Part shown: piece after piece, positions 18,089 to 27,038 of the stretch
How the letters are laid out: the number at the start of each line of letters is the position of its first letter
Position numbering within the stretch: the stretch's first letter is position 1
Assembly (NCBI RefSeq): GCF_009649735.1
Contig: NZ_WJNH01000002.1
Location: forward strand, 434,001-498,000
DNA from: Salinibacillus xinjiangensis
GTDB lineage: Bacteria > Bacillota > Bacilli > Bacillales > Alkalibacillaceae
Length of the DNA stretch: 64,000 nucleotides
Direction: 5' to 3'
Notes under the pieces: generated by a model
Seen by the model: the letters and a program-made list of their open reading frames with translations, nothing else
Database searches by the model: none
What the model was told of the DNA's origin: nothing
Translations under genes and position numbers: made by a program

Positions 18089-18595
18089 ATGGATGACAAG
18101 CTATTTCAGCACTTTCATTTTGTTAGGGGACAAACACTTGCAGCATTAGATGGCACTACAGAAGAAATTGCCGACATGATACCAACTGGATTTCACAACA
18201 ACATTCGGTGGAATTTAGGACATATATTTCTTTCGTTGAATAATTTATTGTACTCCTACATAGGGGAAAAACACGGGTTAACAGAAAGGGATTATCAACT
18301 GTTTCAGTTTAGTACGTCCCCATCTGACTGAAATAAAGATGTTCCAACTCTTGATGAACTTCGGGGAAGACTTATGACTCAAGAAAAACGGATTAATGAA
18401 ACCTTTTCTAATCGACTAGATGAAAAAGGTGAAAGGGCCTTTGATCTTGGCAATGTAAAACTTTATTCTGTAGGAGAAGTTTTTAATTTCGCTTTGTGGC
18501 ATGAGGGGCGCCATCAGGATGTGATTATAGGTATTAAGCAGGCGCTAGGTGTTGAGGATCTGTGGAGGGTTAGAAATAAGATTGAGAACAACTGA
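18089..18595 (+). pseudogene. DinB family protein interrupted by one in-frame TGA
   Basis: One reading frame of 168 codons broken only by TGA at 18329-18331. Before it: IRWNLGHIFLSLNNLLY; after it: VGEVFNFALWHEGRHQDVIIGIKQAL, whose histidines belong to the DinB/DUF1569-like metal site. The surrounding SPSD-stop-NKDVPTL suggests TGG (Trp) mutated to TGA. No frameshift. GAGGAGA ribosome binding site. Function of the family: bacillithiol-transferase-like, substrate unknown. Confidence 0.8.
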
Positions 18596-18846
18596 ACTTG
18601 AGATTTTTCGGGGAGCATGAGTCTCTCTTGAAGACCGTTTTTGGCTTCTTAACGATTTTTCAGGCGTCATGATCCTTTCATGACGCCTGTTTTTAGCTTC
18701 TTAACGGTTTTTCGAGCGCCATGAACGTCTCATGACGCCCGTTTTTAGCTTCTTAACGGTTTTTCGAGCGCCATGAACCTCTCTTGGCACCCGTTTATGC
18801 TTTTCACCGATTTTTCAGCCGTCATGAGCCATTATAATTAATGGCC
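18592..18846 (+). repeat. 52-bp tandem repeat array with terminator-like hairpins
   Basis: The landmark GCTTCTTAACG recurs at 18644, 18696 and 18748 (52 bp apart); a decayed copy starts at 18799 and another overlaps the DinB 3' end. The best unit has a 12-bp stem CAGGCGTCATGA / TCATGACGCCTG with a 5-nt loop at 18661-18689, followed by TTTTT, so each unit looks like an intrinsic terminator for plus-strand transcripts. Copies diverge towards the right end. Confidence 0.85.
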
Positions 18847-18852
18847 TCACCT

Positions 18853-19815
18853 TTAATAACTAATTTTCTCTGTTTGTTCTTCAAGTTTCTTTCCTAAATA
18901 TTTAGCTACTTCTAACATTCCATACTGCCCTGCTGCTGCCTCGGCATCGCTGTTATAATTTGTGTTCGTGTTGATATCATAAGTGTATATATTGCCATTC
19001 TTATCTTGTATAAATTCAATACCGGCGATTTGGATGTCGTTTGCAGCAAGCACTTGTTCATATTTTTCTAGTATTGGATCATAAAAGCCCTCACGAATCT
19101 GGAACTTATTTGGATTTACCGGCTCCTCTGGTTCTTCCCCGACTGGACAAAATAAATCATCAATCGTGCAAGCATCTGCCGGGCAAAGCTCAAACCCTTC
19201 AGAAGTGTCCACTCGAACAGCATATAAAAACTTGCCGCCCACAAATTCACAGCGTGTAATGGAGGAGTCAGGTGATTCGATATATTCCTGAATTAAGGTC
19301 ACTCCATCTACAGGCTCTTCAAATGTATCTCCTTCTACATATTCCTTGAGTGCTTCAACTGATTGAAATAGTTGAACCCCAAGTCCTTTTCCAGCACGAT
19401 TATGCTTCGTAATAAATTTCTGACCTTCAAATTGCTCAGCAGCCTGCAGCAATTCTTCCTTTCCTACTGCAGCGACTGTCTTCGGAGTACGGATTCCATA
19501 CTTTTCAAGCTCCAAATATTGTAGAACCTTGCTGACTTCAAGTTGTAGGGCCCGACTTCCATTGATTACCGTACGACCATGATGCTCAAGCCATGCAAGT
19601 ATCGCGTTGGTTAACTCCGGTGCAAATCGATGCCCTCGTGTATGGGAAGAGGCGCTCATTCGATTATAAAAAACCCCTTCTGGTGGTGCCTCCAATAAGT
19701 CTACCTTCCCATTTTCTAGCAGCCAGTCCTCATAAGGTAGCTCTAACTCTTCCAATCTATTAATCAAGTGCTCAGTCCATTCATTGTTTTCATGCAATAC
19801 ATAGATTTTACTCAA
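18853..19815 (-). CDS. ATP-grasp ligase, RimK-like
   Basis: 320 aa from the TTG at 19815, which has AGGAGG 8 bases upstream. ATP-grasp marks: KFITKHNRAGKGLGVQLF (nucleotide-binding loop), LIQEYI, and the metal-binding end YTYDINTNTNYN. The family ligates an amino acid or amine to a carboxylate with ATP; the substrate is unknown. Starts 11 bases after the monooxygenase gene and shares its SAM riboswitch, so a sulfur-linked role is likely. Confidence 0.75.
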   Translation of the reverse strand: MSKIYVLHENNEWTEHLINRLEELELPYEDWLLENGKVDLLEAPPEGVFYNRMSASSHTRGHRFAPELTNAILAWLEHHGRTVINGSRALQLEVSKVLQYLELEKYGIRTPKTVAAVGKEELLQAAEQFEGQKFITKHNRAGKGLGVQLFQSVEALKEYVEGDTFEEPVDGVTLIQEYIESPDSSITRCEFVGGKFLYAVRVDTSEGFELCPADACTIDDLFCPVGEEPEEPVNPNKFQIREGFYDPILEKYEQVLAANDIQIAGIEFIQDKNGNIYTYDINTNTNYNSDAEAAAGQYGMLEVAKYLGKKLEEQTEKISY

Positions 19816-19826
19816 TGTCCATCCTC

Positions 19827-20882
19827 CTAAATATTTATTAATTGAGAACGTAATTCGTCCACCTTTGGCATTACATCCTTTGAAAAACGCTCCAACTCCT
19901 CTAATTGTGGGGAGCATTGTAATAAAAGTAAATTTACACCTGCTTTTTCGTATTCTAATATTTTCTTCGCAATTTGGTCTGGGGTTCCAACTAGATTAGG
20001 CCTTAATCCGCGATTCGATACAGAGTAGTCTTGTAGCTGGATTTTTTGTTCAAGCTGTGATTTCGTTGTGAAATCTTTAAACCCAGCATATCCACTAGCA
20101 TCCTTAACATCAGTAATTCGTGCGAGCTCCTCTTGTGCCTCTTCTTCTGTGTCTCGACAAATTACATATGCAGCCATGCCAAAGGATTGTAGAGGCGCTC
20201 TCCCATTTAAAACTCCTCTTCGCTCCTTCATATCTTCTATTTTACTACGAATCTCCTCAACTGTCCCCCCATGCATCACGTAAGCGTCACATTGAGAGGT
20301 TATAACCTGCTTTCCCTTTTCACTTTCTCCACCAGCATAAAGAACTGGATTCGGCCTTTGAATCGGCTTGGGTGCTAGGGTTGCATTCTCAATGGAATAA
20401 AACTTGCCATTGTATGAAAAGGTCTCATCTGTCCACATGCCTTTTAGTACATCGAGAAATTCTGTTGTCCGTTCATAGCGTTCATCATGCTTTGTGAATG
20501 CTCCGCCATATTGTTTGGCTTCACCTTCCCACCACCCGGATACAATATTTAAAGTAAAACGTCCACCTGAAATATGATCAATGTTGGCAGCCATTTTTGC
20601 CGTTACTGCCGGATTATGAAAGCCAGGTCGAACAGCAGTCATAATTTCAATTTTATCAGTTACAGATGCGAGTGCTGCGGCTGTTGACCATGCCTCAAGT
20701 GAATCCTGCTCTGGCCCTTTTATATCATTTAAGTACAGCTCGGCAATTAATGTGGTATCATAACCCCATTTTTCCGCCGATTGAATGACGTCTTTTGCAT
20801 ATTCATAAGTAGGAGGCATGTTTTCGTCTTCTACATTTCTGAGCCATCCTCCAAAAATCGGTAACCAAAAACCATATTTCAT
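19827..20882 (-). CDS. LLM-class flavin-dependent monooxygenase (SsuD/SfnG-like)
   Basis: 351 aa. The FMNH2-dependent luciferase-like fold is recognised from YGFWLPIFGGW, TAVRPGFHNPAVTAKMAANIDHISGGRFTLNIVSGWW and VGTPDQIAKKILEYEKAGVN. Closest in character to alkanesulfonate/dimethylsulfone monooxygenases, which release sulfite from C-S bonds. ATG at 20882 follows GGGAG by 8 bases. The SAM riboswitch supports a sulfur-acquisition role. Confidence 0.85.
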   Translation of the reverse strand: MKYGFWLPIFGGWLRNVEDENMPPTYEYAKDVIQSAEKWGYDTTLIAELYLNDIKGPEQDSLEAWSTAAALASVTDKIEIMTAVRPGFHNPAVTAKMAANIDHISGGRFTLNIVSGWWEGEAKQYGGAFTKHDERYERTTEFLDVLKGMWTDETFSYNGKFYSIENATLAPKPIQRPNPVLYAGGESEKGKQVITSQCDAYVMHGGTVEEIRSKIEDMKERRGVLNGRAPLQSFGMAAYVICRDTEEEAQEELARITDVKDASGYAGFKDFTTKSQLEQKIQLQDYSVSNRGLRPNLVGTPDQIAKKILEYEKAGVNLLLLQCSPQLEELERFSKDVMPKVDELRSQLINI

Positions 20883-20916
20883 GTTTTCCACTCCCTGTTG
20901 TTTTTATTTATGCGCA

Positions 20917-21081
20917 ATAAAAAAACTCTCTTCCATAAGAAGAGAGTCTAATATTCCGAATTATTCTCTTCTTATCTTTCAAGCTAAATGCTTGATGGAT
21001 TTGGCACAGTATTCCTGTTTACACACAAGAACCTGCTGCCGAGGATTCATTGGGCCATTTCCCTCCACCTCTCAGGATAAG
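20917..21081 (-). ncRNA. SAM-I (S-box) riboswitch with terminator
   Basis: Aptamer 20971-21081: P1 CTTATC/GATAAG, then GAGAGGTGGAGGGA, TGGCCC and CCTCGGCAGCAGG, the conserved S-box core in order. The expression platform holds the hairpin ACTCTCTTC/GAAGAGAGT followed by seven T (20917-20950). When SAM binds, the terminator forms and the monooxygenase-ligase operon is off. Confidence 0.95.
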
Positions 21082-21105
21082 AATATTTATTTTGTTATTA
21101 ATGTG

Positions 21106-21134
21106 ATAATAAGGGAAAACTTACAAGCTGTCAA
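21106..21134 (-). promoter_or_regulatory. SigA promoter of the SAM-riboswitch operon
   Basis: TTGACA (21129-21134), 17-bp spacer, TATTAT (21106-21111) on the minus strand, about 25 bases before the aptamer. Confidence 0.85.
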
Positions 21135-21159
21135 GAAACCTACGCAAAAGTCAGTCAAA

Positions 21160-21900
21160 TTAACCAAAAAAGCTTTTAAAGGATTGTACCGTTGCTTCTC
21201 GATTGATGGCTGCAATGGAGGTCGTTAATGGAATCCCTTTTGGACAGGATTGTACACAGTTTTGCGAATTGCCACACCATTCTAATCCACCCTCACCCAT
21301 GAAGGATTCTAATCGTTCTTCTTTATTCATTTCTCCAGTTGGGTGGACATTTTTTAACCTGACTTGTGAATATACGAAGGGACCCAAGAAGTCACTTTTT
21401 TCATTTACATTTGGACACGCCTCCAAACAAACACCACAGGTAAAACACTTAGAAAGCTCATAAGCCCATTGTCGTGTGTTCTCTGCCATACGTGGTCCAG
21501 GTCCTATATCATAGGTTCCATCGATTGGAATCCACGCCTTCACTCTCTTTAAGGCATCAAACATGCGATCACGGTCAAGGAATAAATCTCGAATGACAGG
21601 GAAGGTCGTCATAGGTGCGAGACGAATGGGTTGCTGTAATTGATCTACAAGCGTCGAGCAGGCCTGCCTAGGTTTTCCGTTAATCACCATCGAACAAGCC
21701 CCACACACCTCTTCTAGACAGTTCATGTCCCATTGCACAGGTGTTGTCTTCTTCCCTTTTTTGGTGACTGGATTTTTACGAATTTCCATTAAAACAGTAA
21801 TGATATTCATGTTGGTGCGGTGAGGGATCGAGAACTCTTCATCATAGGGCTCTGAGTCTGGCCGATCCTGTCTCGTTATGATAACATCCAATGTTTTCAT
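21160..21900 (-). CDS. sdhB: succinate dehydrogenase / fumarate reductase iron-sulfur subunit (orphan SdhB)
   Basis: 246 aa, SdhB length. All three cluster motifs are present: [2Fe-2S] CLEEVCGACS, [4Fe-4S] CFTCGVCLEACP, [3Fe-4S] CGNSQNCVQSCPK. Very like B. subtilis SdhB (WDMNCLEEVCGACSMVING). But sdhC and sdhA are absent; it is the last gene after the mevalonate genes, whose stop overlaps its longest reading. ATG at 21900 chosen for spacing to AGGAGG. Either a displaced subunit or a second copy with another partner. Confidence 0.88.
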   Translation of the reverse strand: MKTLDVIITRQDRPDSEPYDEEFSIPHRTNMNIITVLMEIRKNPVTKKGKKTTPVQWDMNCLEEVCGACSMVINGKPRQACSTLVDQLQQPIRLAPMTTFPVIRDLFLDRDRMFDALKRVKAWIPIDGTYDIGPGPRMAENTRQWAYELSKCFTCGVCLEACPNVNEKSDFLGPFVYSQVRLKNVHPTGEMNKEERLESFMGEGGLEWCGNSQNCVQSCPKGIPLTTSIAAINREATVQSFKSFFG

Positions 21901-21914
21901 TTCCATCCTCCTCG

Positions 21915-23015
21915 TCATGCAGTCATTAGTAAAATACTTCCATTCCGTTCAACCTGTATATCTAATGGCTCTATATCCTCTCGTTTCCATTCAGCGTAAA
22001 GTAGATCTAACTGTTTATCACTCGTTACAAAGGCGATGCCGCAATCTCCACCACCCGCACCAGATGATTTGCCGCTACCTCCCAGACGTTCTGCTACTTC
22101 AGCTAGTGCTTTCAATTTTGGTGTTTCTATTAGTATACCCGCTTGTTTTCCTAAATTTACAAGTGCTTCACGATTTTTTGCCAGAGAAGAAATAGAGTTC
22201 TCTATATTACTAGCTTCGAGGCTATGAACGAGCCCTGTCACTGCCTCGCAACTATTTTGCAAAAAATTTTTATATTCATCAGGGTGATCGTTTTGCCATG
22301 TTTTAATTTGTTGAATCATTGGTCCTGTTGAAATGACGTCACCTGTCCAGCCTACTGCTAAAATGATTTGGGATGGTTGCTTTAGCGGTTGGATGAACAG
22401 ATGTGGCCATGGTTCTTGGATAAGCGGAAGGATGGAGTTTTTTTCCCTTCGTTCATTCAGCAGCCAGCCTGCCTGAAAAGCCGAATAATGTATCCATCCC
22501 CCATAGGTAGAAGCGGCAACATCAGCACCGGAACCACTCCCCTGTGACTGTACGTGGGCGATTGCAGCTAATTTAAAAATAAGTTCTCGTGTTGGTTCCA
22601 GTTGATAAAAGTGAAGCATTGCCGTTACGACGGATACTACAACAGCTGCACTAGAGCCTAAACCATATTTTTTTCCCGAGGAATCATCAAGCCCACTGCT
22701 AATGGATAAACGAAACGGCCGACCCTCCATCGACATCTCCGTCATATACTCCCCCACTACTTCCATCGCGTTTCGTATAAAAGTCAGCCGTGGGTCGTCA
22801 CTAGAAAACGTAATAGGAAACGAATCACGCCAGGTAATGGATTCGAGTCCCAAATCAGGAAGACGAAGCTGGTTGAGTTTACTTTCCTGAATCTGAGCCG
22901 TGACATAACGATTTACCGCAACAACTACGCACTCTTGTCCCGGTTCCAAAACAGCATATTCCCCAGCAATCATTAATTTTCCTGGCACTTTCACAGTGTA
23001 GCCGTTTTCCGTCAT
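21915..23015 (-). CDS. mvaK2: phosphomevalonate kinase
   Basis: 366 aa GHMP kinase. KVPGKLMIAGEYAVLEPG at the N-terminus, the ATP loop GLGSSAAVVVSVV and the C-terminal GGSGKSSGAGGGDCGIA are diagnostic. It phosphorylates mevalonate-5-phosphate to the diphosphate. ATG at 23015 follows AAAGGAGGG by 7-8 bases. It lies between mvaD and sdhB. Confidence 0.92.
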   Translation of the reverse strand: MTENGYTVKVPGKLMIAGEYAVLEPGQECVVVAVNRYVTAQIQESKLNQLRLPDLGLESITWRDSFPITFSSDDPRLTFIRNAMEVVGEYMTEMSMEGRPFRLSISSGLDDSSGKKYGLGSSAAVVVSVVTAMLHFYQLEPTRELIFKLAAIAHVQSQGSGSGADVAASTYGGWIHYSAFQAGWLLNERREKNSILPLIQEPWPHLFIQPLKQPSQIILAVGWTGDVISTGPMIQQIKTWQNDHPDEYKNFLQNSCEAVTGLVHSLEASNIENSISSLAKNREALVNLGKQAGILIETPKLKALAEVAERLGGSGKSSGAGGGDCGIAFVTSDKQLDLLYAEWKREDIEPLDIQVERNGSILLMTA

Positions 23016-23036
23016 CCTACTCCCTCCTTTCAACAC

Positions 23037-24044
23037 TCAATATCCTATATCCATCCTCATCGTAGACTCCGGCAAATAGGTAATCCCAGGACCAGGGTGG
23101 CAGCTGTAAATATCTTCTACTTCCGACATGTGCAGGAGCGCTGCTCGAACTCTTTCTTCGTCATTCGGCATACAAAGAACCTTGACATTTGGACCCGCAT
23201 CAATCGTAAAGTAGGCGGATATCCCTTCTTCCCTTAACTCCTGAATTCTTTCCATAACAGCAAGCGTTCCACTTTGCCAATAAGTAAATGGGGGCGTGGC
23301 ACCGAGCATGGTAGCATGCATTTTAAGAGCATTGGCTTCAGACACCTTACCTAACTGATCAAAGTCGTGATTCCGTATCGCCTCTTTAGCTGAATAGATG
23401 TCATGTTCAACCGTATCTAACCAGCCTGAATAAAACGGTGAGGTTTCGACAGTTCGTTTCATCCCTTCCCGACTGGACACTTTTTTGCATTTAGATTCTA
23501 GGAGGACAGATAAAATGGTCAGTCCCCATTCTTTCTCACCAAGAATCTGCTTAGCATAGGAGTCTGACCCATCCTCTCGTTCACCCTTCTGCCATTCCAC
23601 GTACCCACCAAAAATAGAGCGTGTTGCTGATCCTGACCCTCGACGCGCTAGCATCGAAAGCTCCTTGCCACCTAATTCTAACCCTAATGCCTTAGTTGAG
23701 GCAGCAGCCACCGCGGCATATCCAGAAGCAGATGAAGCAAATCCTGCAGCCGTAGGGACTTTGTTAGTCGAGTTAATGATTGCATGCTCCTGAACACCTG
23801 CATAATTCCGAATGATATCCAGGAACCTAGTCATCTTAGCTAATTCCTGTTCGTTGACTAGTTCGCCATTTAACATAAAAATATCCTTAGATAAATCCTT
23901 GCAAAACTGAACACCTGTTGTCGTATAAAAGCGGTCTAACGTAATGGATAGACTACTATTCATCGGCAAAAATAAGGCTTCGTCACGCTTACCCCAATAT
24001 TTAATTAAAGCAATATTTGTATGTGCCTGTGCCACGGCTTTCAT
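23037..24044 (-). CDS. mvaD: diphosphomevalonate decarboxylase
   Basis: 335 aa. AQAHTNIALIKYWGKRD, the ATP loop PTAAGFASSASGYAA and GSGSATRSIFGGYVEW are signature blocks; the invariant aspartate is in YFTIDAGPNVK. It converts mevalonate diphosphate to isopentenyl diphosphate with ATP. ATG at 24044 follows GGGGAGG. Fits the operon between mevalonate kinase and phosphomevalonate kinase. Confidence 0.95.
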   Translation of the reverse strand: MKAVAQAHTNIALIKYWGKRDEALFLPMNSSLSITLDRFYTTTGVQFCKDLSKDIFMLNGELVNEQELAKMTRFLDIIRNYAGVQEHAIINSTNKVPTAAGFASSASGYAAVAAASTKALGLELGGKELSMLARRGSGSATRSIFGGYVEWQKGEREDGSDSYAKQILGEKEWGLTILSVLLESKCKKVSSREGMKRTVETSPFYSGWLDTVEHDIYSAKEAIRNHDFDQLGKVSEANALKMHATMLGATPPFTYWQSGTLAVMERIQELREEGISAYFTIDAGPNVKVLCMPNDEERVRAALLHMSEVEDIYSCHPGPGITYLPESTMRMDIGY

Positions 24045-24070
24045 AAAAATACCTCCCCACTTCTCCAAAC

Positions 24071-25018
24071 TTATTCTGAGCTTAGCGTACATGCCCATGT
24101 TTGCTGTGCTCCTACGTCAAGTAACGCCTGTGACAGCTCTTCTGCATGATTCTGATTATGAGCTAGGGCTAAAATACAACCTCCGCGACCCCCGCCAGTT
24201 AATTTAGCACCGAGTGCCCCTGCTTGTTGGGCCGCCTTAACGAGTTGATCCAATCCTTCATCACTGACTCCAATGTTCACCAGTTCTTCATGAGCAGCAT
24301 TTAACAGCCGACCTAGCTCCATCGATTGGTCCCCAGCAAGATTTTCACGAGCTTTTATTGTCAATGCTCCAAGCCTTTCAATGGATGCTTTCGTGCCCGT
24401 GTTTTTAGACAAATAGCTTTTTCGAACAGCCGTCACTGCTGACCACGTATCTCCAACCCGACCTGTATCCGCAACTAGTAAATGCAGTGGTTGGGCTAAA
24501 TGAATAGGTACGACTTCCTCCCCTTTTTCAAACCAAATCGGTTTCGTGCTTGATACACATGCCATATCAATCCCACTTGGATTCCCATGTGCATAGGTTT
24601 CCGCAACATGCACAAGAGACATTAAGGTTTGTCGAGAAAGTTTCTGCTCAAAATATGAAAATAGACTACGGACAATAGCAACCGCTATGGCGGCACTAGA
24701 TCCTAATCCACGACCAATGGGTATGTTCGATACCAGTCGAATATGTAGCTCCTTCGTGGGAGCTTGTAGCTTGTCTAACGTTTCAAAAATACACATGCCA
24801 ATACCCTTTAATTGATTAGGAAGATTGGATATAGGGCCTGTAAAGAATTCACTGGTTAAATAGATGCCATTATTACCATTTTCCACTGTAGATGTGACAT
24901 TAAGTAGTGGAAAGGGAAGCGCAATTGCGGGCTGACCATAGACGACAGCATGCTCACCAATTAATATTAATTTACTATGGGCACTTCCTACTCCCTGCCT
25001 TTGAGGAGGTGGCATCAT
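24071..25018 (-). CDS. mvk: mevalonate kinase
   Basis: 315 aa GHMP kinase: SAHSKLILIGEHAVVYGQPAIALP, ATP loop PIGRGLGSSAAIAVAIV, ETYAHGNPSGIDMA and C-terminal GAKLTGGGRGGCILAL. First step of the lower mevalonate pathway. Several ATGs are close together; 25018 has GAGGG 6 bases upstream. Follows the TctA-like permease by about 17 bases. Confidence 0.93.
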   Translation of the reverse strand: MMPPPQRQGVGSAHSKLILIGEHAVVYGQPAIALPFPLLNVTSTVENGNNGIYLTSEFFTGPISNLPNQLKGIGMCIFETLDKLQAPTKELHIRLVSNIPIGRGLGSSAAIAVAIVRSLFSYFEQKLSRQTLMSLVHVAETYAHGNPSGIDMACVSSTKPIWFEKGEEVVPIHLAQPLHLLVADTGRVGDTWSAVTAVRKSYLSKNTGTKASIERLGALTIKARENLAGDQSMELGRLLNAAHEELVNIGVSDEGLDQLVKAAQQAGALGAKLTGGGRGGCILALAHNQNHAEELSQALLDVGAQQTWACTLSSE

Positions 25019-25035
25019 GTTCATCCCTCACTTTT

Positions 25036-26394
25036 TCACAAAAATAAATTATTTACAATCCATGGTGCAGCATATAACGTCATAAATTGAACCCCGTAGT
25101 GTACACCTAAACGATGTAAAAAGCCTGCAACGAGTCCAATTAACAGCACACCACCAATGTTTAACCAGCCTGCATCCATATAGGCTAACATTAAAACAAG
25201 AGCAAAAAGCAAACCAAGCATTGCCTCATGGGGCACTTTCCTGAAAACAAATTTACAAATCGGCAACGCATATTTCACCGTAACAAAATAAGTAATCAAT
25301 AGGGCCACAGCAGCTCCGATCAAGGTTGCCCACACAAAATCTGCAGTCGATAATATATGGTGAAGATTATGCTCTAATGAATAGACAGGCGGCGCATTGA
25401 ACAGGGCGTTAGCCGGACCTATGGCGGTTGGAGATAGGGGAATTCCAAGGGCTATAAGTGGAATTAATGTTCCCCCAATATAAGCAGCATTGGTTAACGC
25501 ATCCATGGAAGAAATAGCACGGGATGCCCTTTTCACTGGATCTTTAACCCCACTTGAAACCGTTTCTCCTAATAAAATCGTCATCCCCACTGGACTTAAG
25601 AAAAAAGTAATCGTACCTACAAACGATGTCAGCGAACTAATCCCCACTTCCATTTTCGTTAAAATTTTAAATGGGTTAGGAAAGCCTTTTTGCTGTGCTG
25701 ACTTTTTTAGGAAAATTTCTTTTTTACCATACCTTGGCAAGCTTACCCTTTTATCATGATTTAACAATTCAAATAATGTTAATATAACAGGTCCAATCGT
25801 AATTCCTAAGAAAAATGAGATAAAAACATTGGTATCCTCAGGCACGATCCCAACGCCCCAATAGAGATGGCGTAACCCTTGAATTAATAAGGCCAAAGGG
25901 ATAATAGAAACCAAGGCAATCCATCTATTTTTCGACATGAGCGCCAAAAAGATAGCTCCAATGAAAAAAATAGGATCTGCAAATGCTTTGATTTCATCAG
26001 CAAGTGGGGCAAGTGCATTCGCTAATAATAAGCTCACCGGCACTCCTATAAGCGTTCCAATGACGGAACCAGATGCCATTTTTCGAATACTAAGATCAGG
26101 CATTCCATGCTTTTTGAGAACTAAAGCATGCTCAACCATTGGCGCCGACATAACCCCACCAGGAATACCTGCAATCGCGACAGGTATGGAATCGGTAAGC
26201 TTTTTTGCGATAATAGCAGAAATGAAAAAGGTTAAAATAACAATTGGTTCAAAACCGGCTAGTACAAGGACTAATGTCACCGGGGCCAGTACTGCCGTTT
26301 CATCCGTACCCGGAGCCACGCCGATGATTGTATATAAGGTCGCCGCAATCACGGCAGCGAGCACCATTTGTAAAACTAACATTGGGTCCATCAT
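25036..26394 (-). CDS. TctA-like (DUF112) carboxylate transporter permease
   Basis: 452 aa with about eleven membrane segments. The family marks are the repeated glycine/proline-rich blocks AIAGIPGGVMSAPMVEHAL and TLIPLIALGIPLSPTAIGPANAL, resembling the large subunit of tripartite tricarboxylate transporters. No TctC-type binding protein is encoded here. Its start overlaps the stop of the small membrane gene upstream (ATGA). Co-transcribed with the mevalonate kinase genes, so the substrate may be mevalonate (inference). Confidence 0.75.
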   Translation of the reverse strand: MMDPMLVLQMVLAAVIAATLYTIIGVAPGTDETAVLAPVTLVLVLAGFEPIVILTFFISAIIAKKLTDSIPVAIAGIPGGVMSAPMVEHALVLKKHGMPDLSIRKMASGSVIGTLIGVPVSLLLANALAPLADEIKAFADPIFFIGAIFLALMSKNRWIALVSIIPLALLIQGLRHLYWGVGIVPEDTNVFISFFLGITIGPVILTLFELLNHDKRVSLPRYGKKEIFLKKSAQQKGFPNPFKILTKMEVGISSLTSFVGTITFFLSPVGMTILLGETVSSGVKDPVKRASRAISSMDALTNAAYIGGTLIPLIALGIPLSPTAIGPANALFNAPPVYSLEHNLHHILSTADFVWATLIGAAVALLITYFVTVKYALPICKFVFRKVPHEAMLGLLFALVLMLAYMDAGWLNIGGVLLIGLVAGFLHRLGVHYGVQFMTLYAAPWIVNNLFL

Positions 26395-26645
26395 ACATCT
26401 TCGCCCTCAACTTCATTAAAGATTCGTTTTGGTTTGATTAAAATGCTTGCGATTATAAAGCCAAGAAGAGCGCCTGTAAGTCCATAAAATAACGGCTGTG
26501 AGGATTCATCAGGAGCGATAAAATATCCACCTAGTGTTGTGACACTACAGATCACAATGGAGAGTACTAATTCCTTAATGTATACTAGGTCCTCCCATAC
26601 CTCGACATTTCGGTTTTCTTCTCGATTATTTTGCGGATGATTCAT
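26391..26645 (-). CDS. small two-span membrane protein, partner of the TctA-like permease
   Basis: 84 aa with two membrane segments (about residues 27-45 and 52-70), a polar N-terminus and basic end KPKRIF. Position immediately before a TctA homolog suggests the role of the small subunit TctB, but TctB is about twice as long with four spans. Strong AAGGAGG site. First gene of the operon. Confidence 0.65.
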   Translation of the reverse strand: MNHPQNNREENRNVEVWEDLVYIKELVLSIVICSVTTLGGYFIAPDESSQPLFYGLTGALLGFIIASILIKPKRIFNEVEGEDV

Positions 26646-27036
26646 GGTATTAACCTCCTTACCAATAGGAGCAGTCTACTTCTCACCTTCATCATAAACG
26701 AACCTCTCTGAAAATTCGTTGATACAAATCAAAAATGTATCATTACCTTTAGGTTGCGAAAGTGAATGGGTTTGTATGCGAGTTGTTTTAGAGTTGTGGA
26801 GGGTTTTAAATAGTGGATGAAAGACAGTAGCAGCCGGAAATCCAAGCCAAGTGTCGGTCATAAAGCCTATCAAGGCCATCTCATGTCTGAAATCCTATTA
26901 AAACGTCGTTCACACAGCTGCTCAAGGACAAAATGAGTCCATTACCTAGTTGGCTTGTCCATCAGTCTTTAAATGATAATGCCAGTTTATTACTCCATAG
27001 GATCAACTTCAAACAAATGATACTTTTTTACCTATT
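26646..27036. other. intergenic, nothing recognised
   Basis: A 67-codon minus-strand frame at 26676-26879 resembles nothing known to me and has no ribosome binding site. The promoter of the permease-mevalonate operon must lie here or just upstream, but I see no convincing -35/-10 pair. Confidence 0.4.
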
Positions 27037-27038
27037 TT

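Noticed and set aside
18329-18331. Selenocysteine codon in the DinB gene
   Set aside because: The expected residue at this place is tryptophan, and no SECIS-like hairpin follows the TGA at once.
26676-26879. 67-aa minus-strand gene
   Set aside because: No ribosome binding site, no family, odd composition; more likely leader or spacer of the permease operon.
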